The translations under genes and the position numbers were made by a program. From the NCBI GenBank assembly GCA_944325605.1, contig CALVAX010000006.1, forward strand, positions 60,149 to 124,148: a DNA stretch of 64,000 bases, in the 5' to 3' direction. This stretch comes from Candidatus Gastranaerophilales bacterium. GTDB taxonomy: Bacteria; Cyanobacteriota; Vampirovibrionia; Gastranaerophilales; Gastranaerophilaceae. The notes under the pieces were generated by a model. It had not been told where the DNA came from. It made no database searches and worked only from the letters and a program-made list of their open reading frames with translations. The first letter of the stretch is position 1; every line of letters begins with the position of its first letter. Of the stretch, positions 23,164 through 31,809 are shown piece after piece.

Positions 23164-25188
23164 ATGAAAAAGACAGTCATTGCATATTTGCATACCCACT
23201 GGGACAGGGAATGGTACAGGGAATTTGAAGTTTTCAGGCTCCGTCTTTTGAGAGTTTTTGATAATGTTCTTGATATGCTTGTTAAGGGGCAAATTCCGTC
23301 TTTTTACTTTGACGGACAGGTTTCGGCCCTTCTTGACTACCTTGAAATCAGACCTGAAAAAACACACCTCGTACGTAACCTTATCGGAGAAAAAAAACTT
23401 TTTATCGGTCCTTTTTACTGTTTGATTGATGAGTATCTGACTGACAGAACAGTTTTTGAAAAGAACATTGAAATAGGCTTAAAAATTGCAAGGTCTTTTG
23501 GCTGTGAAGATTTCATCGGATATTTTGCCGACACGTTCGGACACAGCAAAAACATTCCGCCGATTATGAAAAAATACGGAATTGACAAAATCATGGTATG
23601 GCGCGGAGTGCCTGATTTGCCTTCAGAATTCATTTTTAACGGCGTAAATACAGTAAACCTTGTGCGCGGATATTTTATGGACACTTTTTCCGCGCAAAAA
23701 ACAATAAAAGAAAAAGCCGAAGATTTACGTGTTAATCTTGACAAAATCGCCGCAAAATCAGGAGATTATATTCTTCTGCCCATAGGAGCGGATCATCTGG
23801 GCATAGAACCTGATATTGCAGAACAAATAACTAAAGTAAATGAAATTTTAAAAAACTCAAAAGATGGTAAAAACACCTATGAAATAAGACTTTCAAACCC
23901 GTTTGAATATTTCAGGCTCGTTTTTGACGGCTTAACAAAGGATGAAAACGGGCAGACAATAAGGAATACAGACGGAAAAGAAATTCCGGAATGGAGTGAT
24001 GAATTGAGGGATAATTCAAAAACATTCATTCTTCCGGGCTGTTATTCCGCCAGAATGCGGCTTAAACAATATAGAGCCGAAGCTTCTTACAGACTGGAAC
24101 AGGCCGACAAACTCCAAAAACATTTCAATGCAAATTATGACGGAATAATTGAATATGCTTACAAACTTCTAATCCAAAATCAGGCACACGACAGCATTTG
24201 CGGATGTTCGACCGATGCGGTTCACCTTGAAAACTATACAAGATACGAAAAAATCCTGCAAATTGCAGATACAATTATTGAAGAAATGCGGCTTAACTAT
24301 CAGGAAGCAGACAAACTCGTAAAAGAAAGCGGTTATAAATTCCGCTCAACCGAGCCTGAAAAAGGGTTTGATATAATTTCTGTTTCCCGCGGATTTGACA
24401 GCAAAATTCTTTATGATACGCAGAAAATACCGGTTACCGAGGATTATAGAGATATTTATACTCTGAAAAAAAGCCTCACTGAAAAACCTGAAGTTAACAT
24501 GGATGTTTCAGCCGACAGAATTACAATAAACGGTATCGGCATAAGTTTTGTCAGATGCAGGGATTTCGGAGATACATATAACTTCGGGCCTTTAAGAAAC
24601 GATTCAGGAGAAACAGCGCAATTTTTTGAAATTACAAAACTAGAAGATAAAGATGCTTTTTTAATAAAATCCTCTTTCTTTGACATAATACTGACAAGAA
24701 CGCAAAGCCTTGTGAACTTCCGCATAGAATGGAATAATGAGTTTACAGACATGCTCTGGCAGGCAAAAATTATTCTGCCTAATCCGGTAACTAAAACTTA
24801 CTCTGAAGATATGGATTCTATAATTGAAAGAACATTTGACCCGTATTATGATATCCGCCAGCATTTTCCGCAGACAAGAGGATTTGAAACAAGAACGAAC
24901 TTTGCACCGATGCAAAGATATGTCGGCGCACAGGGGGTTGGAATTATCACGAAAGGCTTAACAGAATACGAAGTTAAAGAAAATTCAATCCTGATTACTC
25001 TTTTAAGAAGCACAGGCATAATATCAAATCCGAAAAACACAACCCGCTCAACACCTGCAGGTCCGCCGATAGAAGTTCCGGGTGCACAGCAGCTTGGCTT
25101 CAACAGGGCAGAATTTGCAATCGGCACATTTGCACCGGATGATTACTTGAAATATGTCCATGAAATCTATCCGCAGATAATAAAATAA
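23164..25188 (+). CDS. GH38 alpha-mannosidase-like glycoside hydrolase
   Basis: A 674-residue GH38 enzyme. The N-terminal metal site HTHWDREWYREF lies at residues 10-21 and the catalytic region YFADTFGHSKNIP near 120-132 carries the nucleophile-type Asp. The helical domain with QAHDSICGCSTDAVHLENYTRYEKI is near 340-365, and a beta-rich C-terminal domain follows. It has no signal peptide, so it is probably cytoplasmic and trims imported mannosides. It is shorter than eukaryotic members (about 1000) but within the bacterial range. No Shine-Dalgarno sequence; TTGCCC and TAAAAA lie 17 bases apart just before the ATG. Confidence 0.85.
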   Translation: MKKTVIAYLHTHWDREWYREFEVFRLRLLRVFDNVLDMLVKGQIPSFYFDGQVSALLDYLEIRPEKTHLVRNLIGEKKLFIGPFYCLIDEYLTDRTVFEKNIEIGLKIARSFGCEDFIGYFADTFGHSKNIPPIMKKYGIDKIMVWRGVPDLPSEFIFNGVNTVNLVRGYFMDTFSAQKTIKEKAEDLRVNLDKIAAKSGDYILLPIGADHLGIEPDIAEQITKVNEILKNSKDGKNTYEIRLSNPFEYFRLVFDGLTKDENGQTIRNTDGKEIPEWSDELRDNSKTFILPGCYSARMRLKQYRAEASYRLEQADKLQKHFNANYDGIIEYAYKLLIQNQAHDSICGCSTDAVHLENYTRYEKILQIADTIIEEMRLNYQEADKLVKESGYKFRSTEPEKGFDIISVSRGFDSKILYDTQKIPVTEDYRDIYTLKKSLTEKPEVNMDVSADRITINGIGISFVRCRDFGDTYNFGPLRNDSGETAQFFEITKLEDKDAFLIKSSFFDIILTRTQSLVNFRIEWNNEFTDMLWQAKIILPNPVTKTYSEDMDSIIERTFDPYYDIRQHFPQTRGFETRTNFAPMQRYVGAQGVGIITKGLTEYEVKENSILITLLRSTGIISNPKNTTRSTPAGPPIEVPGAQQLGFNRAEFAIGTFAPDDYLKYVHEIYPQIIK

Positions 25189-25335
25189 ATTTTTATGGTT
25201 TACATTGCAAAAAGAATCCAGCTTCCAGCGCTACTTCTAATTTTGGTAAGACTTTAGGTGCCTCTATAAAAGCGCCTTCAACCTAATTCCGTTCCAATGT
25301 ATAGATGTGCCTCAGGCACCTCAGGCACCTCAGGC

Positions 25336-25447
25336 AAAAAAAAACTCTATCTTTCGATAGAGTTCGGAATTCTTTTAGTAATTCCTCGTGTGTAGAAGGT
25401 TAGTGTGTAGTAGGTAGTGTAAATAGTAAGTGTGTGTTTGTATATAT
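25336..25447 (-). ncRNA. candidate small RNA upstream of glnA
   Basis: Read on the minus strand, bases 25447 down to 25388 contain no G at all, only A, C and T (runs such as ACACACTTACTATTTACAC). A hairpin follows (GGAATT/AATTCC, 25366-25385), then an intrinsic terminator (AACTCTATC GAAA GATAGAGTT and nine T, 25364-25334). An unstructured G-free 5' part followed by a hairpin and terminator is the layout of a trans-acting sRNA. No convincing promoter was found, so the 5' end is uncertain. Confidence 0.45.
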
Positions 25448-25749
25448 CTCGTGTTTATTTAAGTCTTTGTTAATACATATCGCTTACATATTAATAAAGT
25501 ATTTTTGCAGTATATAATTGCTATATCAGAATTATTTTGTTACATAACTTAATATTTTCGTGAGAAATACCTGAATACGGGAGTTTTTAAAAAATTTTTA
25601 TAAAAAATGCAGATAAAATCCTATCCAGAAAAAACATTTCAAAGATTTTAATAGTTTTCAATTAAATAATACCCGTTTTTATAAAAAAAATCACACTTTT
25701 ATAAAAAGCCGGAAACACCTATCTTTACTTAATCTTAATATGAAGAAGC

Positions 25750-25778
25750 TTGACCTTTTAGAAAAAAAGTATTCTAAT
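25750..25778 (+). promoter_or_regulatory. glnA promoter
   Basis: TTGACC (25750-25755) and TCTAAT (25773-25778) with a 17-base spacer, about 32 bases before the glnA start. No GTA-N8-TAC NtcA-type site was recognised. Confidence 0.65.
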
Positions 25779-25810
25779 TAAAAGGTAATTTTAAATTTTG
25801 GAGGACATTT

Positions 25811-27175
25811 ATGAAAGAATTCAGCCACACACGTTTGGATAACAAAGAGTTTACAAATGAAGAGATTAAAAAAATAATAAAGGAATACAATATCAAATTT
25901 ATAAAACTTCAGTTTGTAGACCTGAACGGACAGGTAAAAAACATGACAATACCGTCACAGCACATAGAAAAAGCTTTGAACAATGAAATTATGCTTGATG
26001 GTTCGTCCATCAAGGGATTTAGAAGCATTGAAACTTCCGACATGTTTTTCCATCCTGACAAGAATTCTTTCCAGATACTTCCATGGCGTGGAGATGAAGG
26101 CATAAATTCCGCACGATTAATTTGCGACATCTACAACTCTGACGGCACACCGTTTGAAGGCTGTCCGAGATGCAACTTAAAAAGAGTGATGGCAGAAGCA
26201 GAGAAAATGGGATTTTCAATGAATATAGGTCCTGAAGCTGAATTTTTCCTTTTTGCAAGAGATAAGGACGGAAAAGTTACAACAACCACTCAGGATAAAG
26301 CGGGGTATTATGATGTCGGGCCGGAAGATTTAGGGGAAGACGTACGTTCTGATATTGTCCTTGCATTACAGGAAATGGGTTTTGATATTGAAGCCTCCCA
26401 TCACGAAGTTGCCGACGGGCAGCATGAAGTTGATTTTAGATATGCAGATATTTTGACTGCCGCAGACAATGTCGCAACATTCAAAATTGCAGTGAAAGCA
26501 ATTGCCGCAAAGCACAATCTTCATGCGACATTTATGCCAAAACCGATTTACGGAATTAACGGTTCCGGCATGCATTGCAACATTTCGCTTTTCAAAAACG
26601 GGAAGAACGCATTCTTTGATGAAAAGTCAGAATATCAGCTTTCAGACGTTGCCAAATACTCTATTGGCGGATTATTAAAGCATGTTAAAGGAATTACAGC
26701 AGCATTGAACCCTACAGTTAACAGTTTTAAGCGTCTTGTTCCGGGATACGAAGCACCAGTATATCTTGCATGGTCGCTTGCAAACAGAAGCGCCCTGCTT
26801 AGAGTTCCGGCCAAAAGAGGCAATGCGACAAGAGTCGAGCTAAGATCTCCGGATCCGGCCTGCAATCCTTATATAGCATTTGCAGCAATTCTTCAGGCTT
26901 GCCTTGACGGGGTTAAGAACAAAATTGACCCGCCGGCTCCTGTTGAAAGCAACATCTATAAATTAACAACAAAAGAACGCAAAAAACAGAGAATAGATTC
27001 TTTGCCCGGAAGTCTTGCAGAAGCTTTAGAATATCTTGATAAATCACTTGTTGCAAGAGCAGCTCTAGGAGATCATATTTTCAATGAATTTATGTCCACA
27101 AAACAAAAAGAATGGGATGCATTCAGAACTTATGTTTCTCAGTGGGAAATAGAGAAATATCTTGAAAGATACTAA
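25811..27175 (+). CDS. glnA: glutamine synthetase, type I
   Basis: A 454-residue GSI that makes glutamine from glutamate, ammonia and ATP. Family motifs are FVDLNGQVKNMTIP near the N-terminus, MLDGSSIKGF, GPEAEFFLF (metal-binding Glu), HHEVADGQHEVDFRY, NGSGMHCNISLFKNGKN, NSFKRLVPGYEAPVY (ATP loop) and RVELRSPDPACNPY. The length and the lack of the NLYDLPP adenylylation motif point to the GSI-alpha class, regulated by feedback rather than adenylylation. GGAGG precedes the ATG; a promoter is upstream and a terminator follows. Confidence 0.95.
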   Translation: MKEFSHTRLDNKEFTNEEIKKIIKEYNIKFIKLQFVDLNGQVKNMTIPSQHIEKALNNEIMLDGSSIKGFRSIETSDMFFHPDKNSFQILPWRGDEGINSARLICDIYNSDGTPFEGCPRCNLKRVMAEAEKMGFSMNIGPEAEFFLFARDKDGKVTTTTQDKAGYYDVGPEDLGEDVRSDIVLALQEMGFDIEASHHEVADGQHEVDFRYADILTAADNVATFKIAVKAIAAKHNLHATFMPKPIYGINGSGMHCNISLFKNGKNAFFDEKSEYQLSDVAKYSIGGLLKHVKGITAALNPTVNSFKRLVPGYEAPVYLAWSLANRSALLRVPAKRGNATRVELRSPDPACNPYIAFAAILQACLDGVKNKIDPPAPVESNIYKLTTKERKKQRIDSLPGSLAEALEYLDKSLVARAALGDHIFNEFMSTKQKEWDAFRTYVSQWEIEKYLERY

Positions 27176-27194
27176 TCTACATAACAAACACACT

Positions 27195-27230
27195 AAAAAG
27201 CCCCTTATTATTACAAGGGGCTTCTTTTTT
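27195..27230 (+). terminator. intrinsic terminator after glnA
   Basis: AAAAAGCCCCTT and AAGGGGCTT stem followed by a T-run; also usable by the convergent gene. Confidence 0.85.
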
Positions 27231-27259
27231 ACTTACTTAAAAAGATTAGCAACTAAAAA

Positions 27260-27907
27260 CTATTTCTTTTCATCCCATTCGCCGGATTTAACCAGTGCTA
27301 CAGCTTTAGACAGCGCACTCTGGGCAGAAGGAGCTACAACCATAAATTCAGATTTTCTTGGGTTCACAATACAAATTCTTCTGTCACACTGTTCACACAA
27401 AAACTGCTGAGGAACAGTAGCTTCGCATCTTTCCTTTTTATTCTTCGCGGTATAAAGCAATGAATCTACAGCAAGCGTCCCGCGCAAATCTCTTTTTTCA
27501 ATACCGGCACTGATATCAGCGATGATTTTGTTAGCTGCACTGCCTTCCGGATAAACAAGGAATAAAGTTTTAGGCTTTCCTCTGAAAACATAATATGTAG
27601 GGTCATAAGTATTTACAGCTTTACGCACATATAGCGGAATAGTTTTTGAACCCTTGATAGATCCGTCATAAATTAAGTCAGGATCTTTTTCGGGTTTTTT
27701 AGGTTCCGGAGCCTTAACAACTTCTTCTGTTTTTACTTCTTTTTTATTTGCATTTCTTAAATCTTCAAAAAGCCTTCCTTGCTGCCAGTATTCAGGATTT
27801 GCCTGATATGCCAGAAAGCCGATTATTGCAATTACTAAAACCGGTAAAATATTGCCTTTCTTTTTCTTAGCGGCCGTATTACCCTTCTTATTCTTATTTG
27901 TAGCCAT
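27260..27907 (-). CDS. membrane-anchored hypothetical protein with Cys motif
   Basis: A 215-residue protein. It has a Lys-rich cytoplasmic N-terminus (1-19), one membrane helix (about 20-36, ILPVLVIAIIGFLAYQA), a Lys/Glu/Pro linker (about 55-78) and an extracytoplasmic domain of about 130 residues. Near the end are ERCEATVPQQFLCEQCDRRICIVNP, four Cys including C-x2-C, which may bind metal or form disulfides, and a strand-helix ending like a thioredoxin-type domain. I do not recognise it. GGAGG lies four bases before the ATG. Confidence 0.55.
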   Translation of the reverse strand: MATNKNKKGNTAAKKKKGNILPVLVIAIIGFLAYQANPEYWQQGRLFEDLRNANKKEVKTEEVVKAPEPKKPEKDPDLIYDGSIKGSKTIPLYVRKAVNTYDPTYYVFRGKPKTLFLVYPEGSAANKIIADISAGIEKRDLRGTLAVDSLLYTAKNKKERCEATVPQQFLCEQCDRRICIVNPRKSEFMVVAPSAQSALSKAVALVKSGEWDEKK

Positions 27908-27943
27908 GTATCCTCCATTTTTGCAGTTAACATTATTATCTAA

Positions 27944-29212
27944 CTAGATATTATACAATTTGTCAATAAACTCTTTGATTGAATAATTATTCTTTAATAC
28001 AGCAAATGATTTACCGGACTGTTTCCGCACGTAATCAAGAGTCTTTCCGTCGAGAAAATCCTCGCTGTAAGGCCTTAACATAACAGATGGTATAACAACA
28101 GCATCACATTCCTTATTTTTAACGGTATTAATCAAATCCTCCGATGTTATAAGCCCTGCTACAGTAATATTTTGCCCCCAGTATTTTGATTTTACAGGCG
28201 CAAGTTCAATTTCAAGATTGTTAACCTTTTTGTTTAAATCATCTGCTATAAATTTAAAAGCCTCCAGAGCTGCATAAGAAACTGCAAAAACAAATTTCGA
28301 CGGTTTAGAAATTTTTTCGGGAAGTTTTTGTGCTTTATAATCGTCGATAAGAAGCCTAATTGCGCCGACTCCGTCCTCTAACTGCGCAAAATTACCGTAA
28401 TATTTTGCTGGTGGAATTTTTTCTCCAGCCAGCAGGAAAAATTCATCCGAAAGACAAACTCTCTTAAATTTTGAGGCAATTTTCAAAGTTTCTTTTGCAA
28501 CTTTTTCATCAACCTGTTTTAAAACTTCTTTCCTGAATTGCGTAACTCCCACAGGGACAACTGCGGTTGATAAAACCGTATTTTTTAATGACGCAAGATC
28601 ATTTAATGTTCTTTCAAGTTCCTCTCCGTCGTTGTAACCCGGACACAAGACAATTTGAGCATGGAAAGGAATTTTATTTTTTCTGAACCATTTAAGATTG
28701 TCCATAATTTTTGCGGCATTAGGGTTTCTTAACATTTTAACCCTGAGGTCGGGATTTGTAGTATGAACAGAAACATAAAACGGCCCGAGATGCATTTTCT
28801 TTATACGTTCCCTGTCCTTGTCCGTTAAATTTGTAAGAGTAATATATGTTCCCTGAAGGTAAGATAACCTGTAATCATCATCTTTTATGTAAAGAGTTCT
28901 CCGGAGCCCCTCCGGCTGCTGGTCGACAAAGCAAAATATACACTTGTTTAAACAAGGTTTCACTCTGTCAAAAACTGCGCTTTCAAAAACAATTCCAAGC
29001 TCTTCATCATAGTCTTTTTCTAGTTCAATAACTTCAATGTCCCCGCTTGTTTTTTTTACTTCAAGAGTGAGAAAATCCGATTTGCAATAAAAATTATAAT
29101 CAATCATATCCGACATCTTCTCTCCGTCTATTGAGAGAATTTCGTCACCTTTTTCTATCCCGAGTTCTTCAGCAATAGAACCCTGCAAAACATCACTAAC
29201 GAGAGCCGGCAT
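27944..29212 (-). CDS. DUF512 radical-SAM-like protein with PDZ-like N-terminus
   Basis: A 422-residue protein of the DUF512 family. Residues 1-45 are PDZ-like (VLQGSIAEELGIEKGDEILSIDGEKM). C-L-N-K-C-I-F-C-F-V-D-Q-Q-P-E-G-L-R follows, a C-x3-C-x2-C cluster site as in radical-SAM enzymes, then YLQGTYITLTNLTDKDRERI and HAQIVLCPGYNDGEEL. The family is common in Firmicutes and Cyanobacteria; its reaction is unknown to me. The ATG lies within the last codons of the upstream PadR gene (17-base overlap), so translation is coupled. Confidence 0.8.
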   Translation of the reverse strand: MPALVSDVLQGSIAEELGIEKGDEILSIDGEKMSDMIDYNFYCKSDFLTLEVKKTSGDIEVIELEKDYDEELGIVFESAVFDRVKPCLNKCIFCFVDQQPEGLRRTLYIKDDDYRLSYLQGTYITLTNLTDKDRERIKKMHLGPFYVSVHTTNPDLRVKMLRNPNAAKIMDNLKWFRKNKIPFHAQIVLCPGYNDGEELERTLNDLASLKNTVLSTAVVPVGVTQFRKEVLKQVDEKVAKETLKIASKFKRVCLSDEFFLLAGEKIPPAKYYGNFAQLEDGVGAIRLLIDDYKAQKLPEKISKPSKFVFAVSYAALEAFKFIADDLNKKVNNLEIELAPVKSKYWGQNITVAGLITSEDLINTVKNKECDAVVIPSVMLRPYSEDFLDGKTLDYVRKQSGKSFAVLKNNYSIKEFIDKLYNI

Positions 29213-29720
29213 TATCTTTTTCTAACCCTTCTATTAAATTAATCAAATTTTTATATTCGCAAACTGTATTATCCAGAACTATTTTTTGATAGAAAGACAA
29301 TTTTATATATTCATCATCCAGAATATTACTTGCTTCAGACTTAAATTTCAGAGCAAGTGTCTTTAGATGAAGAAACATATCCTGCTTCTCAACAGGTTCA
29401 AGACAGTCTGCAAGCGAAAGTTTCACACGGCAGTTTGAGAGAAACTGGAGCGGATTGTCGCTTAACTCTTCAAGAAGCAGCTTTTTCAAAAGTTTTTGTC
29501 CATCTTTTGTGACAGAATAAAACACAGAAAGTTTTCCGCCCTCAGACATTATCCGGCTTGAAGTCACAGCGCCGCTAAATTCCAAACGCCTCAATGCAGG
29601 TTTTAAAGCCCCGAAACTTGGCGATGTGTACGGTGCAAACTCTCTTTCTATAGCCTTGTGAATTCCGTACATTGTAACTTCACGCTTTATCAATACATAT
29701 AAAATGAGTAACTCAATCAT
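29196..29720 (-). CDS. PadR-family transcriptional regulator
   Basis: A 174-residue protein with a PadR winged helix at about 1-85: IELLILYVLIKREVTMYGIHKAIEREF, GALKPALRRLEFSGAVTS, VFYSVTKDGQKLL. A helical C-terminal dimerisation domain follows. PadR proteins repress phenolic-acid, efflux or envelope genes, often their own. It overlaps the DUF512 gene downstream and is divergent from mlaE, 83 bases from the mlaE start, so either could be a target. No ribosome site is visible. Confidence 0.8.
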   Translation of the reverse strand: MIELLILYVLIKREVTMYGIHKAIEREFAPYTSPSFGALKPALRRLEFSGAVTSSRIMSEGGKLSVFYSVTKDGQKLLKKLLLEELSDNPLQFLSNCRVKLSLADCLEPVEKQDMFLHLKTLALKFKSEASNILDDEYIKLSFYQKIVLDNTVCEYKNLINLIEGLEKDNAGSR

Positions 29721-29767
29721 AGTTTAAGGATAGCACAAAACGTTATAAAATGGAAATTTAAATAAAA

Positions 29768-29797
29768 TTGACTTTATACTGTTCTTTAAATTATAAT
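29768..29797 (+). promoter_or_regulatory. mlaE promoter giving a leaderless start
   Basis: TTGACT (29768-29773), an 18-base spacer and TATAAT (29792-29797). Only six bases separate the -10 from the ATG at 29804, so the transcript should begin at or next to the start codon. Confidence 0.65.
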
Positions 29798-29803
29798 AAG
29801 GCA

Positions 29804-30613
29804 ATGAGAGCGCTTCAAAAATATTACAAACAATCTGCGACATATAAAATATTCAGCGGAATATTCACGCTTTTAGAAGATTTTTTAAACACGCTCGGGC
29901 AGATAACAATTAAAGGCTTTCAGCTGTTAAAGGCACTTTTGACTTCTCCTGTGGACAAAAAAGAACTTGTTGAACAGTGTGACAGATTTGGCATAAGTTC
30001 TCTGCCCATAACACTTTCGATAGTCGGGATGACCTCAATCATTGTTGCTTCTCAGGTAGCAAACGAAATGGTTAAACAAGGCGGCGGACATTTTATAGGA
30101 CTTTTAATGACAATGCTGATTGTAAGAGAAGTAGGTTCAATCATGTCAGGTTTTGCCATAATTTCTATGATAGGTTCTTCGCTTGCCTCAGAAATCGCAA
30201 CAATGAGAGTAACCGAACAAATAGACGCAATCAAGGTATTAAAAGTTAATCCGGTTGAATATCTTTTTGTTCCAAGAGTTTTATCAGGAATACTGATGAT
30301 GCCTGTTATTGTAATAATAGCCTCTGTAGTCGGGGTTCTGGCAGGTGCGGTAGCTACAGCACTCACAACAGACTTAAGTTTCAGAGCATATTTTGAATCC
30401 GCATGGCTCGGAATATACATGAAAGATCTTGGAGTAAGCCTGCTGAAAGGTCTGACCTTTGGCGGAACTATCGCACTTATCAGCTGTACCTGCGGATACC
30501 ATGCCTCGGGAGGTGCAAAAGGGGTAGGACTTGCGACTACAAAGGCCGTAGTCTGGTCGTTTGTGGCAATTGTAATCTGGGACATGATTTTTGCCATAAT
30601 ATTTTTCTTTTAA
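29804..30613 (+). CDS. mlaE: MlaE-family ABC transporter permease
   Basis: A 269-residue permease of the MlaE/YrbE family. After an amphipathic N-terminal helix there are five or six membrane segments. Family motifs are FGISSLPITLSIVGMTSIIVASQVANEM, LLMTMLIVREVGSIMSGFAIISMIGSSLASEIATMRVTEQIDA and the C-terminal GGAKGVGLATTKAVVWS. With MlaF it moves phospholipids or other lipids between membranes, implying an outer membrane. The true start is the ATG at 29804; the open frame upstream overlaps the promoter. mlaF follows after 26 bases. No MlaD substrate-binding gene is present here. Confidence 0.88.
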   Translation: MRALQKYYKQSATYKIFSGIFTLLEDFLNTLGQITIKGFQLLKALLTSPVDKKELVEQCDRFGISSLPITLSIVGMTSIIVASQVANEMVKQGGGHFIGLLMTMLIVREVGSIMSGFAIISMIGSSLASEIATMRVTEQIDAIKVLKVNPVEYLFVPRVLSGILMMPVIVIIASVVGVLAGAVATALTTDLSFRAYFESAWLGIYMKDLGVSLLKGLTFGGTIALISCTCGYHASGGAKGVGLATTKAVVWSFVAIVIWDMIFAIIFFF

Positions 30614-30639
30614 TAATTAAAAAATAAGGATTAAACTAA

Positions 30640-31359
30640 ATGAGTATTGAAGTTAAAAATCTTGTAAAAGTATTTGATGAAAAAAGGGTTATAGACGATA
30701 TCTCGTTTACTGTTCACAACAGCGAAACCCTTGCAATCGTCGGGTTCAGCGGGTCGGGAAAAAGTACAATTCTAAAGCTTATCTGCGGACTTTTAACCCC
30801 TGACAGCGGAGAAATTATAACGTCTGAAGGAGATACTGCAATGGTTTTTCAATACTCTGCGCTTTTTGATTCCCTGAACGTTGCGGACAATATTTCTTTT
30901 GCACTCAGGGAAAGAAAAGATTTAAGAAAAAAATACAAAGAAAAAGACCTTAAAGAAATAGTCGCCCAAAAGCTGGAACTTGTAGGACTTAAGGGGATAG
31001 AAAACAAGTTTCCGGCAGAGCTTTCGGGCGGCATGCAAAAAAGGGTAAGCTTTGCACGCGCAATTGTGACAGAACCAAAATCAATACTTTATGATGAGCC
31101 GACTTCAGGATTAGACCCGATTTCCTCCACATTGATAGAAGATTATATTGTACGCCTTAAGGAAGAAACAAAAGCCGCATCAATTGTTGTAACCCACCAG
31201 ATGTCAACGATTACGAGGACAGCGGACAGGGTTATAATGCTATATGACGGCAAAATCGTTTTTGAAGGAACTCCTGAGGATATGTTAAGGCAGGAAACTC
31301 CTTATACAAAACAGTTTGTAACTGCCTCTCTGGAAGGGCCGATGAAAATGATTGCATAA
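30640..31359 (+). CDS. mlaF: MlaF-family ABC transporter ATPase
   Basis: A 239-residue ABC ATPase. Walker A is GFSGSGKST (about 35-43), the Q-loop MVFQYSALFDSL, the signature LSGGMQKRVSFARAI, Walker B SILYDEPTSGLDP, and the H-loop VVTHQ. The FDSLNV segment after the Q-loop is typical of the MlaF/Ttg2A branch. It energises the MlaE permease encoded just upstream. AAGGA lies about ten bases before the ATG. Confidence 0.9.
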   Translation: MSIEVKNLVKVFDEKRVIDDISFTVHNSETLAIVGFSGSGKSTILKLICGLLTPDSGEIITSEGDTAMVFQYSALFDSLNVADNISFALRERKDLRKKYKEKDLKEIVAQKLELVGLKGIENKFPAELSGGMQKRVSFARAIVTEPKSILYDEPTSGLDPISSTLIEDYIVRLKEETKAASIVVTHQMSTITRTADRVIMLYDGKIVFEGTPEDMLRQETPYTKQFVTASLEGPMKMIA

Positions 31360-31371
31360 TTTACTCAAACA

Positions 31372-31568
31372 TTAATAACCTGTATATTTCTATATTTAAG
31401 GCATTTGCAATACGGTTTGCGGGCTGGGACAAAACTCGGGAGCAAATGCTTTCATCCGATAACCGTCAAGGCTGCAGCGTTAATGCAGGCGACTACTCAG
31501 GTGATTACTGCGGAGCTCTTATTATGTATGACGGCTGGAAAATCAGCAAGGATTATCCCTGGAAGTAA
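31372..31568 (+). pseudogene. C-terminal remnant of a pilin-like gene
   Basis: A frame without a start codon of its own reads AFAIRFAGWDKTREQMLSSD, then NRQGCSVNAGDYSGDYCGAL, then IMYDGWKISKDYPWK and a stop at 31566-31568. The ending C-x-A-L-I-x-Y-D-G-W-K-I-x-x-D-Y-P-W is what I expect at the C-terminus of Gastranaerophilales pilin-like proteins. The N-terminal signal and helix are missing. A miniature inverted-repeat element lies 22 bases downstream. Confidence 0.6.
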
Positions 31569-31589
31569 ATTCTGCCTGCTGCTATGCCC

Positions 31590-31736
31590 GGGAGTTATGT
31601 AGCAAATTCCACTGATACTATAAAAATCCGTCATTCTGAGAACTTTAGTCCGAAGAATCTTTTTTTGAGATACTTCGCTAACGCTCAGTATGACGCTGTT
31701 TTGAAAATTTTTGGTAAAATTTGCTACATAACTCCC
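31590..31736. mobile_element. MITE-like element, family A copy 1
   Basis: A 147-bp element with perfect 19-bp terminal inverted repeats, GGGAGTTATGTAGCAAATT at 31590-31608 and its complement at 31718-31736. The inside is an imperfect palindrome (GTCATTCTGAG ... CTCAGTATGACG). There is no coding capacity. It is related to 49071-49210. Confidence 0.8.
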
Positions 31737-31809
31737 CTATATCTGAATTTGCAACGTTAAATTTTTTGTGCTATAATTGCGAACGTATTAGCAAAATGAG
31801 GATATGTGA

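Larger units (their letters stand above)
25189..25810. other. intergenic region: candidate sRNA and glnA promoter
   Basis: It holds three copies of CCTCAGGCA (25313-25336), the minus-strand hairpin and terminator structure described separately, a 60-base stretch lacking C on the plus strand, a very AT-rich segment, and the glnA promoter at the right end. Confidence 0.7.

Noticed and set aside
24456..25127. Three overlapping minus-strand frames opposite the GH38 gene
   Set aside because: All lie within the coding region of a complete glycosidase and have no independent support.
30052..30597. 181-residue antisense frame
   Set aside because: It lies wholly opposite the well-conserved mlaE permease and has no start signals.
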